From: Couchioplanes azureus
GTDB lineage: Bacteria; Actinomycetota; Actinomycetes; Mycobacteriales; Micromonosporaceae
DNA: 64,000 nt
NCBI RefSeq assembly: GCF_014648355.1
Contig: NZ_BMQY01000012.1
Span: 141,216-205,215 of the forward strand
Direction of reading: 5' to 3'
A model generated the notes under the pieces. The model did no database searches and had not been told where the DNA came from. It was given only the letters and a program-made list of their open reading frames with translations. Below are positions 36,550-46,300 of this stretch, in pieces. Position 1 is the first letter of the stretch. Each line of letters begins with the position of its first letter. The position numbers and the translations under genes are program-made.

Positions 36550-36816
36550 TCAGGCCGGCTTACGACGGCGCATGACCGCACAGGCATGGTTGCTGTTGGT
36601 GAACTCGGCGACGTTGACCAGCTCCCACCCGTACGGCAGCAGCATCTCGGCACCGGCCAGGGCGGCGCTCAGGTTTTCCATGCCGGTCCCTCGCTGTGAC
36701 ACCACACCGAGCAGATGGAACGGGTACCCGTTCAGGTCAGCTCGCCCCTCGAACAGAGCCTGAGCGGTCACCAGCCGTGAGCCTGCGATCATCTCTGCTG
36801 TCTCTGCTCTGACCAT
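36550..36816 (-). CDS. DUF4177-like small protein
   Basis: 88 residues from ATG 36816. The C-terminal half (LSAALAGAEMLLPYGWELVN followed by a strand ending AVMRRRKP) has the helix, GWELV turn and final strand typical of DUF4177-like proteins; the first half contains FHLLGVVSQRGTGME. It lies just upstream of the YbaB-like gene on the same strand, about 60 bases away, and may belong to its transcript. No function known. Confidence 0.55.
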   Translation of the reverse strand: MVRAETAEMIAGSRLVTAQALFEGRADLNGYPFHLLGVVSQRGTGMENLSAALAGAEMLLPYGWELVNVAEFTNSNHACAVMRRRKPA

Positions 36817-37018
36817 GTGGTCACTCTAGAGAAGCCCACGGACGGAAGCCGCGTGTCGTACCCGCCCTTGCGGCGTCTCGCGAACCCTCGGCGAGGGCCG
36901 CGCCCCGCATTCATCAGGCCATCCAGCCCTTGCCAGCGTCCTGATCTGCTGGCGCCGACTGATCAACCGAACCGGGTACGGCCGTGGTGAGGGCAGTCTG
37001 GAACCTTGGCACCGTGCC

Positions 37019-37612
37019 ATGATTCATACTGCCGTCATGATCCCCCGGTTGCCAGGCAACGTCGCCGCCTTCACGGTGGTCGCCACGCTTGCCGCTAGCC
37101 TGCTCGCCGGCTGCGGCGAACCGGGACACGTGGGATGTTCCGACGGCGAAGAACAGCGAGTAGAAGTCCTGGCCCAGCTTCCGATCCTCAAGGCGCGTCC
37201 TTCATCTACCGAAGCCGCCGACGCCTACTCGGGCTGCGGACAGGACGACTCCGGGGATCCGGTCGCTCCCTACGCCGGTCAGCGCTACCGCAGCACGTTG
37301 GCGGAACCCGACATCCGTGCCTTCTACTGGGGCGAGCTGATGAAAGACGGCTGGCGCAACGCCTCGCCGGCCATCCCCCCGGAGGTAGCACCGTCGCTCG
37401 CTTTCCAGCGCGGCGTATCCTGCCTGGTCAAAGACGTCGCCGGCACAACGGTCGTGTTCACCATCTCATTCGACCCGCCACCAAGCGCATCGCCATCTCC
37501 CGCAACGCCCATGGCGTATGTCGTCGAGACGGCTGATGAGCCCCTCTCCTGTCTGCCTGTTGACCTTCGGCCTCGCCACCATCGCGTCCGTAGCCGACCC
37601 ATGTTCCGTTGA
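37019..37612 (+). CDS. Lipoprotein, unknown function
   Basis: ATG at 37019 or 37037. The hydrophobic stretch AAFTVVATLAASLLAGCG is a type II signal with lipobox LLAGC. The mature ~165 residues include DAYSGCGQDDSGDPVAPYAG, LAEPDIRAFYWGELMKDGWR and VSCLVKDVAGTTVVFTISF, reminiscent of small surface lipoproteins with a strand-rich domain and paired cysteines. It ends ~120 bases from the convergent hydrolase. No ligand can be inferred. Confidence 0.65.
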   Translation: MIHTAVMIPRLPGNVAAFTVVATLAASLLAGCGEPGHVGCSDGEEQRVEVLAQLPILKARPSSTEAADAYSGCGQDDSGDPVAPYAGQRYRSTLAEPDIRAFYWGELMKDGWRNASPAIPPEVAPSLAFQRGVSCLVKDVAGTTVVFTISFDPPPSASPSPATPMAYVVETADEPLSCLPVDLRPRHHRVRSRPMFR

Positions 37613-37729
37613 ACGCTCGCCCTACCCTGGCAGACCAACGACCTGCCCTCGCCGCCTGCACCGCCGCCCACCGGCGGCACGTGGTCCCCGACAGCAACCG
37701 CCGGGAGATCCTCCGACAGCGGCCGGGCG

Positions 37730-38719
37730 TCAGACCTGATCAGCGGGCTGGCCGGTGGACGTCGGCCCGGCGAGCGGGGATAGCTCGGCGACGACGTCGA
37801 CGAGGGTGTCCGGTGCCTCCCAGTTCAGCAGGTGCCCGGCGTCGGGCACGGTGACCAGTCGGGCGCCCGGCACACCTGCGGCCAGCCGCCGGGCGTGACT
37901 GGACGGAGTGGACCGGTCGGCGGAGCCGACCATGACGATGGTCGGTACCGTGATCTCGGGAAGGCGTGGGTAGCGGTCCTCGTCGGCGAAGGCCCGTACG
38001 ATGGGCAGCAGCGGCCGGTGGTCCTGGCGCGAGACGACCTCGCGGAACACTGAGATCATCGCCGGTGACGGGTTCCTTCCGCACTGCGCGGCCGCGAACA
38101 GGACGCCGACGGTGCGGGTGCGGATCAGCCACGGCAGGACGCCTGTTCTGAGCAGCGGAATCTGCAGCCGGTTCTGCGGGGCCCCGTCGAGGATGCGTCC
38201 CGCCCAAGTCGCGAACAGGACCAGACCCCGCAGCCGATCAGCCAATTCCGGGTGGTCGACGACGCTGCGAATCGCCACGAAGCCGCCCATCGAGTGCCCG
38301 ACCAGCACGGCGTCACGGACGTCGAAATGGTGCAGGACTGCGGCATAGTCCGCGGCCATCGCACCCGACCCCACCCCGCCGGAGCCCAGGGTGGAACCGC
38401 CGTGACCGCGCTGGTCGAACGCGATGACCCGGTATCCGCGGGCGATCAGCTGCTCCCACGCGACGTTCCACTCCAGCAGCGAGACACCGTAGCCGTGAGC
38501 GAGGACCACCGGCGGCCCGTCACCGGCCACGACCGCGCGCAGCGTGGTGCCGTCCGGACGGCCCACGAACACCTGCTCGCCCTCGGGTTCGCGAGCGAGC
38601 TTCTCCCGAGGGAAGGGGTCACGGTTACGCGCGATCCGCGACACAGCCACCCGCGCCGCGGCCCACCCCGCCGCGGCGGTCACAGCCAACACCGCTCCGA
38701 CCGACAAACCCGACCGCAT
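37730..38719 (-). CDS. Membrane-anchored alpha/beta hydrolase
   Basis: ATG at 38719 follows GGAGGTGGAGGAG; the longer upstream frame is rejected. An N-terminal TM or uncleaved signal (GAVLAVTAAAGWAAARVAV) is followed by the fold: VVLAHGYGVSLLEWNV, IAFDQRGHGGSTLG, nucleophile elbow LVGHSMGGFVAIRS, acid segment VMVGSADRSTPSSHA and His in VPDAGHLLNWEAPD. All triad residues are present in 329 residues. The TM anchor suggests it acts at the membrane face; substrate unknown, perhaps a lipid ester. Confidence 0.85.
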   Translation of the reverse strand: MRSGLSVGAVLAVTAAAGWAAARVAVSRIARNRDPFPREKLAREPEGEQVFVGRPDGTTLRAVVAGDGPPVVLAHGYGVSLLEWNVAWEQLIARGYRVIAFDQRGHGGSTLGSGGVGSGAMAADYAAVLHHFDVRDAVLVGHSMGGFVAIRSVVDHPELADRLRGLVLFATWAGRILDGAPQNRLQIPLLRTGVLPWLIRTRTVGVLFAAAQCGRNPSPAMISVFREVVSRQDHRPLLPIVRAFADEDRYPRLPEITVPTIVMVGSADRSTPSSHARRLAAGVPGARLVTVPDAGHLLNWEAPDTLVDVVAELSPLAGPTSTGQPADQV

Positions 38720-39049
38720 CACGTACTCCTCCACCTCCAGAGCCCCCCACCCAGGACGGCTCGCTGAAAGGTTCCCGCACCGCGGGCGTCGCCGGTCCCG
38801 CATGCACCGCCCGCGCCCGGTGAATGGCGGACTCGGTCGGTCGGCCCTGCCGACGCAGACGACTATCATGCCGACTCCACCTCGACCGGCGCGAGGATCA
38901 CCGGCCGGCGCCTGCATGAGCACAAACACGCAATCGGAACGCCCGTTTGCCATCTCGTCCTGCCGCCCGCGACCGCGACAACATGGCCAAGGTCGAGACC
39001 CCGGCAGGGGGTGGCCGGCGGCCACGTTGTGTAGTGCCTCTGTCCCCCG

Positions 39050-39376
39050 CTCCGGCGGCCATCGGCGCGGACCTCGACCAGCGGCGCCGTAGTGTGGTAC
39101 CAGCCGCGCGGCACCGGGTCGCAGGTGAGCGCCCGCGTCAGGGGGCGATAGTCACCACAGCCGCTCGAGCAGAGCCGCCTCGGGGCAGCAGGTGGTGCAC
39201 CAACGAAGCTCGACCACCCGGTCGATGTGCAGCCACCGCGGCCGGTACTCGCAGCGATCCTGCAAGGAGCAGACCGTCGTGCGCCGCGGTGCGACACGCC
39301 AGCCGGGCCGGGTGGCGTTGACCACGCCATCGACGTCGAGCAGCCACGCCGGTGGCCCCGTCGGGCTGATGTCCAT
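39050..39376 (-). pseudogene. Decayed HAD-like phosphatase-family gene
   Basis: ATG 39376 with GGGAGG seven bases upstream begins MDISPTGPPAWLLDVDGVVN, a HAD motif I (DVDGV), followed by PGWRVAPRR and ELRWCTTCCPEAALLERLW before a stop at 39152. In another frame PLTRALTCDPVPRG, the expected continuation, is still readable down to ~39050. Internal deletions (after EYRPRW) and a frameshift have destroyed the gene. It would have been a small actinobacterial HAD-superfamily protein. Confidence 0.6.
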
Positions 39377-39862
39377 GCCTGTCGCCTCCCCGCGGCCGCG
39401 TCGGTAGCGAGGCGGGTCAGTCGTGGTCGTAGACAGTCGCCGGGATGTCCCGGGCGCACAGCGCGGCGACGACGAGCGGCTCGATGGACGAGCATGCGGC
39501 CCGCTTCGTGTCCCCGCGATCCCGGCTCCGAGCCGACCGTGAACGCTGCGTGCGCTGCATGACGGCACACGACCACGGGCACGGCTGCAAGCGATGCTCT
39601 CAGGTCGGCTGCATCGAGCCCCGGCCAACGAGCACTCCGCGCCAGTTGAGTGCATTCATGCACTGTGGAGCGGGCTGATGATCGCCTGGTACACGCGATC
39701 CGCTAGCTTCGAAGGATGATTTCGTTCCTAGGCATTCTGCCTCCTCCGCGCTCCTGACGGAGCGATGAGCTGACAGCCGCCCGGGTAGACCTGGTCGGCC
39801 ACCTTCTTGTGCCCTCGCTCCGCTGACGCTGTCCTCAACGGCTCACCATCCGGAGCGAGTGC
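39377..39862. other. Gene-free stretch upstream of EamA transporter
   Basis: About 485 bases. Short Arg/Ser-rich frames only; no relic, repeat or strong promoter pattern was recognised. Confidence 0.4.
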
Positions 39863-40825
39863 ATGTCTCGATCATTCGTACCATCATCAACCTCTTTGTT
39901 GCCCCGGCGTTCGAACGGGGACGCACGCCGTGGTCTCCTCGCGATCGTCGTCGCCGGCATCCTGTGGGGAACGGCCGGCGTGGTCGTCCAATTGATCCAT
40001 CAGTCGGCCGGTCTGCACCCGGTAGGCATCGCCTTCTACCGGCTGGCTATCGCGGCGTTTGCCCTAACGGTGTTCATTGCGCGACAGCTGAGGCCGGCAG
40101 TCCTCACGCTTGGCTGCCAAGGATGGCGTCTCCTGCTGGCCGGGGCTGGCCTCGGCGTCTACCAGGCGCTGTACTTCCTCTCGGTCGCCTGGGGTGGCGT
40201 TGCGATCGCTACCGTGGTCAGCCTGGGGCTGGCACCGGTCCTCATCGCCGGCTGGGAAGCCGTGCGCTCCCGTCGCCGGCCGACCCTTGCCGCACTGTGC
40301 AGCATGACTGCGGCGGTGATGGGCCTCGCGCTGATCACCGGCCTCACGGTGTCGCCCACCGGCGTGGCGCCTCGACCACTGCTCGGCCTGCTGGCCGCCG
40401 TGGGTTCGGGCCTCGGCTACGCGGCCACCACGGTTCTGAGCCGTCCTATCAGCCAGCAGGTGCAGCCGCTGCCGCTCACGGCGGCGTCCTCGGCCATCGG
40501 CGCCATGACGCTCCTGCCATTCGCATTGCTGAGTGGCGGACTCGCGCTTCCTGTGCTGTCGGTTGACGCAGGGATGCTGGCATATCTGGGCATCGTCACC
40601 ACCGTTGTGGCATACGCGCTGTTCTACACCGGGCTACGTACCACGGCAGGCAGTGTCGCCGTTGTTCTGACGCTGTTGGAGCCACTGACCGCAGCGGTAC
40701 TCGCCGTCGTCGTTCTCGGCCAGCAGATCTCCCTGCCGATCGTCACAGGTGGGGGCCTTCTCCTCGGCGCTGTGGTCATCGCCTCCCTTGCCCACCAGCA
40801 GACCGAGGCAGCGCCGTCGCGCTAG
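39863..40825 (+). CDS. EamA/DMT superfamily transporter
   Basis: ATG at 39863 with GGAG eight bases upstream. 320 residues form ten TM helices in two EamA halves: half 1 has AIVVAGILWGTAGVVVQLI and GVAIATVVSLGLAPVLIAGW; half 2 has LLAAVGSGLGYAATTVLSRP, YLGIVTTVVAYALFYTGLRT and VLTLLEPLTAAVLAVVVLG, the characteristic E-P helix before the last pair. Family members export amino acids or other small metabolites, or take up nucleotide precursors. Substrate unknown. Confidence 0.9.
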   Translation: MSRSFVPSSTSLLPRRSNGDARRGLLAIVVAGILWGTAGVVVQLIHQSAGLHPVGIAFYRLAIAAFALTVFIARQLRPAVLTLGCQGWRLLLAGAGLGVYQALYFLSVAWGGVAIATVVSLGLAPVLIAGWEAVRSRRRPTLAALCSMTAAVMGLALITGLTVSPTGVAPRPLLGLLAAVGSGLGYAATTVLSRPISQQVQPLPLTAASSAIGAMTLLPFALLSGGLALPVLSVDAGMLAYLGIVTTVVAYALFYTGLRTTAGSVAVVLTLLEPLTAAVLAVVVLGQQISLPIVTGGGLLLGAVVIASLAHQQTEAAPSR

Positions 40826-40887
40826 GTGTGCTGTCCAGGGAGGTTTGTCGAGGTTGGGTGACGACTCGGTTTGAGTCGTAGACGGGT

Positions 40888-40947
40888 GAAGGCCTCCGGT
40901 TGTGCAGTGGAGCTGTCGAGGAACCAGTCCACAACCAGGAGGCCTTC
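40888..40947 (+). repeat. Inverted repeat at left edge of IS110 remnant
   Basis: GAAGGCCTCC-GGTTGTG (40888-40904) pairs with CACAACC-a-GGAGGCCTTC (40930-40947): 17 paired bases with a single-base bulge, around a 25-base loop. It sits just before the putative GTG (40948) of the transposase frame and overlaps its GGAGG ribosome site, so it could either mark the element end or occlude translation of the transposase. Confidence 0.6.
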
Positions 40948-41357
40948 GTGCCTCACGGTGATGCTGCTTTGACCCCGCGCGCACGTCTGCGCGTGGCCGA
41001 GGGCAAGACCGACGCCCGCGACGCCCTGGTGATCGCGGACCAGGCCCGCAGCCGTCGCGACTCGAGGCCGATGCGGCCCACCGATGAGGCGACCATCGAG
41101 CTGAAGGTCCTCACCGGCCGCCGCTCCGACCTTGTCCGCGACCGGACCAGGGCGATCAACCGCTGACGTTGCGCGCTGACCGGCATGTTCCCCGCCTGGA
41201 TCGTGCACTCGTATGCACTAACGCCGGCCCGCTCATCCTGCTCGAGGGCTACCAGACCCCGGCCGATATCCGCCGCGTGGGCATCGCCCGGCCGACCCGC
41301 TGGCTGCGTGGTAGGGGCGCCCGCAGTCCGCAGTGCACAGCTATCATCCCTTGAGCA
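40948..41357 (+). pseudogene. IS110-family transposase remnant
   Basis: The frame to 41166 reads RVAEGKTDARDALVIADQAR then TDEATIELKVLTGRRSDLVR and DRTRAINR, the middle of the IS110 DEDD domain. Its stop replaces the next residues; a second frame resumes HVPRLDRALVCTNAGPLILL, EGYQTPADIRRVGIARPTRW, the start of the region linking to the C-terminal Tnp20 domain. The N-terminal catalytic Asp (normally in G-I/V-D-V-G-K) and the serine-containing C-terminal domain are absent. The element is non-autonomous and dead. Confidence 0.75.
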
Positions 41358-41380
41358 TTGATCCACAGTTAGGAGCTGAT

Positions 41381-41437
41381 ATGCGCCTCGGCCTGGTGAC
41401 GGTCCCCGTTTCGCTGCGAGAGCACACCGCGCGCTGA
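41381..41437 (+). CDS. 18-residue leader peptide upstream of MFS exporter
   Basis: ATG at 41381 is preceded by a near-ideal AGGAG with 5-base spacing (41371-41375) and encodes MRLGLVTVPVSLREHTAR followed by TGA. It ends 94 bases before the TTG start of the MFS gene. The 3' part of its coding sequence (GAGCACACC, from 41420) is itself one strand of a hairpin that competes with a second one downstream. It is therefore probably a regulatory leader, read by stalled ribosomes; the peptide itself need not be functional. Confidence 0.6.
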   Translation: MRLGLVTVPVSLREHTAR

Positions 41438-41527
41438 CCGGTTTCACCGCCGGGTGTCTCGGCGGTGTGTGCTCCTCGCCGCGGAGCGGTCCTGAGACGA
41501 CCGTTTCCTTCTCCTGGCTCGAGGAGC
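41420..41527 (+). promoter_or_regulatory. Alternative hairpins, candidate ribosome-mediated attenuator
   Basis: Three pairings compete. (1) GAGCACAC (41420-41427, inside the leader ORF) with GTGTGCTC (41467-41474). (2) CACCGCCG (41445-41452) with CGGCGGTG (41460-41467). (3) GCTCCTC (41471-41477) with GAGGAGC (41521-41527), the Shine-Dalgarno of the MFS gene. A ribosome stalled in the leader would block (1) and favour (2), changing access to 41471-41477 and so to the MFS ribosome site or to a terminator. This is the logic of antibiotic-induced attenuation. Confidence 0.55.
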
Positions 41528-41531
41528 TCTT

Positions 41532-42737
41532 TTGCGTGCCCTTGTATCCGCGCGTCTCGGCGCGGATTTCACCCGACTCTGGACCGCTTCGGCGGTATCG
41601 AACATCGGCGACGGTGTCACCATGGCCGCCGGCCCGCTGCTGGTCGCGTCGGTCACCGACGATCCGGCCGCGATCGCCGGTGCCGTCTTCGCCCAGCAGC
41701 TGCCGTGGCTGCTGTTCGCCCTGATCAGCGGCGCCTACGTCGACCGGCTCGACCGTCGCCTACTCGTCGTCGTGGTCAACCTGGTCCGCGCCGTTGCCTT
41801 GGCCGCGCTGGCGGCGACCATCGCGACGGAGACCGTCACGGTCGCCGCCATCTATGCGGTGCTGTTCCTTCTGGGGACCGGCGAAACCGTCGCGGACACC
41901 GCGATGGGGGCGTTGCTGCCGTCCGTGGTCACGTCGGAGCAGTTGCCGAGCGCCACTGCCCGGCTCTATGCCACGTTCACCATCGCCAACCAGTTCGTTG
42001 CCAAGCCGCTGGGCGCCTGGTTGTTCGTCATCTCGGCGGCCGCACCGTTCGGTCTCGACGCCCTGACCTTCGCAATAGCCGCGGCCCTGATCGCAGGTAT
42101 TCGTGTGGTGCCGCCGGCGGCTGAGGTCGCGTCGCGGTCGTCGCTGCGCGCCGAGGTCGTCGAAGGAGTGCGGTGGTTGTGGCGCCACCGCCTGGTACGG
42201 ACGCTGGCGCTCAGCATGGGCATCGGCAACATCGCGTACTGCGCAGCGTTCGCGGTGTTCGTGCTCTACTGCCGCCAGCGGCTAGGCCTGTCCGACCTCG
42301 GCTACGGCTTCCTGCTGATCGCGTTCGCGATCGGTGGCCTCTGCGGAACGGCGATCGCGGCCAAGCTCACCCGTACCTTCGGCAGCGCTGCGGTGCTTCG
42401 TGCGGGACTGGCATTCGAGGTCGTCACGCATCTCACCCTGGCGATGACGACGACTGCCTGGGTGGCGGCGACCGTCCTGGTCGTCTTCAGCATTCACGCC
42501 ATGGTGTGGGGGGTCACCGTCGCCTCGGTGCGTCAACGGGTGGTACCCGCCCACCTGCGCGGGCGGGTCAGCAGCGTTTACGCGCTGCTGGACCTGGGTG
42601 GAGCCGCACTAGGCTCGCTCGTCGGCGGCCTGCTGGCGAGCGCCTGGGAGATCACCACCCCGTTCTGGATCGCCGCCGCAGTCATGACGGTGATCACGAT
42701 CTGCGCCTGGCGACCCCTGAGCGAGGCAACGGCATAG
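41532..42737 (+). CDS. MFS exporter (MFS_3 / Mef-EntS-like) under leader control
   Basis: TTG at 41532 with GAGGAG five to six bases upstream; 401 residues, twelve TM helices. Typical segments: FTRLWTASAVSNIGDGVTMA, AYVDRLDRRLLVVVVNLVRA (motif-A-like loop), ATFTIANQFVAKPLGAWLF, ISAAAPFGLDALTFAIAAAL and VRQRVVPAHLRGRVSSVYAL (second-half conserved loop). This pattern is that of MFS_3 proteins, which include macrolide and siderophore exporters. With its short leader peptide and attenuator-like hairpins it is likely an inducible drug-efflux pump. Substrate not proven. Confidence 0.85.
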   Translation: MRALVSARLGADFTRLWTASAVSNIGDGVTMAAGPLLVASVTDDPAAIAGAVFAQQLPWLLFALISGAYVDRLDRRLLVVVVNLVRAVALAALAATIATETVTVAAIYAVLFLLGTGETVADTAMGALLPSVVTSEQLPSATARLYATFTIANQFVAKPLGAWLFVISAAAPFGLDALTFAIAAALIAGIRVVPPAAEVASRSSLRAEVVEGVRWLWRHRLVRTLALSMGIGNIAYCAAFAVFVLYCRQRLGLSDLGYGFLLIAFAIGGLCGTAIAAKLTRTFGSAAVLRAGLAFEVVTHLTLAMTTTAWVAATVLVVFSIHAMVWGVTVASVRQRVVPAHLRGRVSSVYALLDLGGAALGSLVGGLLASAWEITTPFWIAAAVMTVITICAWRPLSEATA

Positions 42738-42752
42738 CCTGACCCTCGCCAC

Positions 42753-42791
42753 CCGCCTCCCGAGCAGCGCCACACGCCGCTCGGGAGGCGG
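42753..42791 (+). terminator. GC-rich hairpin terminator of MFS gene
   Basis: CCGCCTCCCGAGC (42753-42765) is perfectly complementary to GCTCGGGAGGCGG (42779-42791), around a 13-base loop, starting 16 bases after the stop codon. No U-tract. Confidence 0.8.
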
Positions 42792-43376
42792 CACTACGGA
42801 GGCCGACAACGTCTCACCAGCTCACAGAACAGCCGACAAAGCCAGCTGCGCTGCCCTCACTCAGCCGACCAGTGGGATCTAGCTTTCGCTCCTTCCGAGG
42901 CCGCTGATCAACAGGGCTCACACGGAAGCGCCGATGATCGGGCATCGAGCGCAGACCCCGAGGCTTGACTTCACGATTGGGAAGCCAGTGCAACGCTTGG
43001 TCGGCCCTGGGAAGAGCGTGGCTCTTCGACGAAGCGGGCGGGGTTGCCCGCGCGCGGGGTGGCGCATGCTGCGGATCATCGTGGCGCCGGTGGGTACGGC
43101 AGCAGCACTGTGGCTGTGAGAGCCCGTGTTGCTGACGGCGCGCCCGTCCCTTGGGTGCCCGCGCGGTGAGGCGCTCCGTGTCCGTGGCCTGCAACAGCCC
43201 GTAGTAGCCCTAGGTGTCGCGGTCTTGCGGTCGTCTTGAGCTTGCCTGGAATCAATGCATAAGCCTGACTCCTACCGTTTTTCGCGGCGGGGATTGCCGT
43301 GCCCTGACGTGGGACGTGTCCCGCGTGGCCGGCGAGGTTCTCGCCGCAGTGTGTCTGACGAGCATCGGAGAGGTTT
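42792..43376. other. Gene-free upstream region of metalloprotease gene
   Basis: About 585 bases with no credible gene on either strand. The last ~170 bases are somewhat less GC-rich (tgcataagcc, ccgtttttcg) and probably carry the promoter of the VWA-metzincin gene. No precise -10/-35 pair is claimed. Confidence 0.4.
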
Positions 43377-46300
43377 GTGACGGGGAAGAGACGCCTTGCC
43401 AGGGTTTTCGCTGCCGGCGCGTGTGCGTTGGCGGCGGTGGCCCCATTCGTCGCTGCGACACCGGCGACGGCTGCCGACGCGAGCCGCAAGCGGGATCTGG
43501 TGCTGCTGCTGGACGGGTCCGGTTCGATCGACGCGTCCGACTGGGCGCTGCAGTTGGAGGGCTATTCGGCCGCACTGCAGGACCCGGTGAACTTCCCGTT
43601 GAACGGGACGCGGGCGGTGGGTGTCGTGCAGTGGTCGTACACCGGTGTGAGCCAGCCGGCGACCCGGACCGAAATTCCCCTGACCCAGCTGAACTCCGCC
43701 GCGGATCTTGCCGAGGTCGTGGCGAAGGTCAAGGCGATCAGGCAGATCGGCTACAGCACCAACCCCGGTGACGCCCTGCGCGCGGGCACGAACGAGCTGT
43801 TGTCGGCCGGGCGGGTCGACGCGGACTGGAACCTGTGCATGTCGACCGACGGCTCGCACAACTCCGGTGAGTACATGAGCTCGGCCTGGCAGTACGCCAG
43901 GGACAGCGGCGTCGACCGCTACAACGTCGTGGCCATCGAGGACGGCGGCTTCCGCTCCGCCGAGGCGGTGCGCGCGTACGGCCCGTACGTCTTCGGCGGT
44001 GGGACGGTCACCGTGGCGCGTACCACGGCTGAATTCACCTCCCTGCTCTCGGGTTGCGTCGCGGACCCGCTGCAGCTCGATGCCCTGGAAGTCACCCAGT
44101 CCGTGCAGGACCTGGACAACTCGGTGCCGCTGGTGGCCTACAAGCCCACGGTGGTGCGCGCCTACCTGAGCACGCCGGGTGACCCCGTGCGGACCTCCGG
44201 CCGGCTGCGCGGTTTCGCCGGTGGACGAGAGCTGCCCGGCAGCCCGCTGACCGCGGTCAACGCCGCCCCGGGCGTGCTGGTCGACGGCAACCTGGGCGAC
44301 GACCGCGACGCGCTGGAACGCACCTTGAACTTCGCCGTACCGCTCTCCTGGACGGCCAAGGGCCAGACGGAATTCGCGCTGGAGCTCCCCGGCGGGGTGT
44401 CCTGCCCGGGTGCGGTCAGCGGTCCTACCATGCTGTGTTCCAAGGTGCTCACCTTCGGCTCCGGCTTTGCCGCCGACGTCGAGTTCAGGGGGGTCAGCTG
44501 GCAGGAAGGCGGCCAGCGGATCGAACCGTCGCTGACCGACCTGGTCGAGCAGTCCGAGCGCACCTGGAGCCAGTTGCCGACGGCAGGCTGGCACGCAGGG
44601 TTCGCCACGCTGCACGTCGACAAGCGCCCCACGATCGACGACGTCAACGAGGCGCTGGCCGTGCACCGGCGCATCTCCCGCGAGTTCGGCGACAAGCGCT
44701 GGTACGGCGTCCTGCACGGCAGCAGCAGCAGGAGCAACGTCGGCGGGAAGGCGATGGGAGCGGTCGCGTCCGGCTGGGACGAGAACGCCACCGGCGCGAC
44801 GGACGCAGACTACGGACGCAACCGCGTCGTGCACGAGCTCGGGCACACCTACGGGCTGCACCACTCGGTGAACGCGGCCGAGAACGGCTACAAGGAGTGG
44901 ATGGGTTTCTGGGACTACGCCAAGAACGGCTGGTGTGGTGAGGAGGCTGACGACGACACCCCCGACTACGCGGACAAGACGACCATCGGCGGAAGGCCGG
45001 TGGCGGCGCTGGGCCCGATGGGTGACCGGCGACGGGAGATCTGGGGCATGGATCCCCGGTTCCTGACGACCAACGAGGCGGCGGCGGTCTCCTCGCCTGA
45101 GACCACGACATCGCTGATGTCGTACTGCCGGGACGGGGTCACCAGCACCCAGCGGCGGTGGATCGGCCAGCGCGACTACCGGCAGCTGTTCTCCGGCGAC
45201 CGGGACCCGATCGATGGCTTCGACGCCGCGCCCCTTCCGGTCGGCTCGGGCCTGACGCTGCGCGGCATCATCGCGGCCGACGGCGCGAGCGCGCAGCTCA
45301 AGCCGGCGCTGGCGGTCGACCTGGCCCCCACGCCGAGCGACCCCGACGGCAGCCACGAACTGGTGCTCCAGGACGCCGCGGGCACGGTGCTACACAGCGT
45401 GCGGTTCACCCCCGGGCACCAGGACGCCGACGCGGGTCCGGACGGCGCCGACGCCGGGCCGCAGGCCTCGCTGTTCAACGTCGTCGTCCCCGCCGACCTG
45501 GCCACCGTGGCCCGGGTGCAGCTGCGCGCCGACGACCGCATCCTGGCCACCGCGACGGCCACGACGGCCGCGCCGACGGTCTCGGTCGGCGTCCCGGCCT
45601 CGGGCAGCACCGAGCGGCTCACCATCTCCTGGTCGTCGCGTGACGCCGACTCGCCCGCACTGGCCAACACCGTGCTCTACAGCGCCGACGGCGGCACCAC
45701 CTGGCAGGTCGTCGCGGTCGACATCACCGGATCGTCGGTGTCCGTGCCGCGGTGGTCGCTGCCCGGCAGCACCACCGCGAAGCTCAAGGTGATCGCCAGC
45801 GACGGAGTCCGCAGCACCGCCGCGGCCTCCGAGACGTTCTCGCTGCCCGACCTGGCTCCGACGGTCGAGGTTCTCACCCCTGGCGCGGGGCAGTTGTTCA
45901 CCGGCGCGCAGGCCATCCCGTTCGCCGCCCAGGCGAACGACGTCGAGGACGGCCGCCTCGACGGCACCGCGGTGCGGTGGTCCTCCGACCGCAACGGGCT
46001 GCTCGGCACCGGCGCCCAGCTGCCATGGCGCGCCGACAAGCTCAGCGAGGGCGAGCACGTCATCACCGTCACCGCCCGCGACTCGGCGGGCCAGACCAGC
46101 ACCGCCACGGTCCGGATCACCGTGCTACGGGTGGCGCCGCCGCCGAAGGCGGTCGACCTGGCGCCCACGGTGAACATGCTCGCCCCCGGTGCGGGGCAGA
46201 CGTTCAGCGGAGCGCAGGTCATTCCGTTCGCCGCCCAGGCGAACGACGTCGAGGACGGTCTCCTCGACGGCGCCGCGGTGCAGTGGTCCTCCGACCGCGA

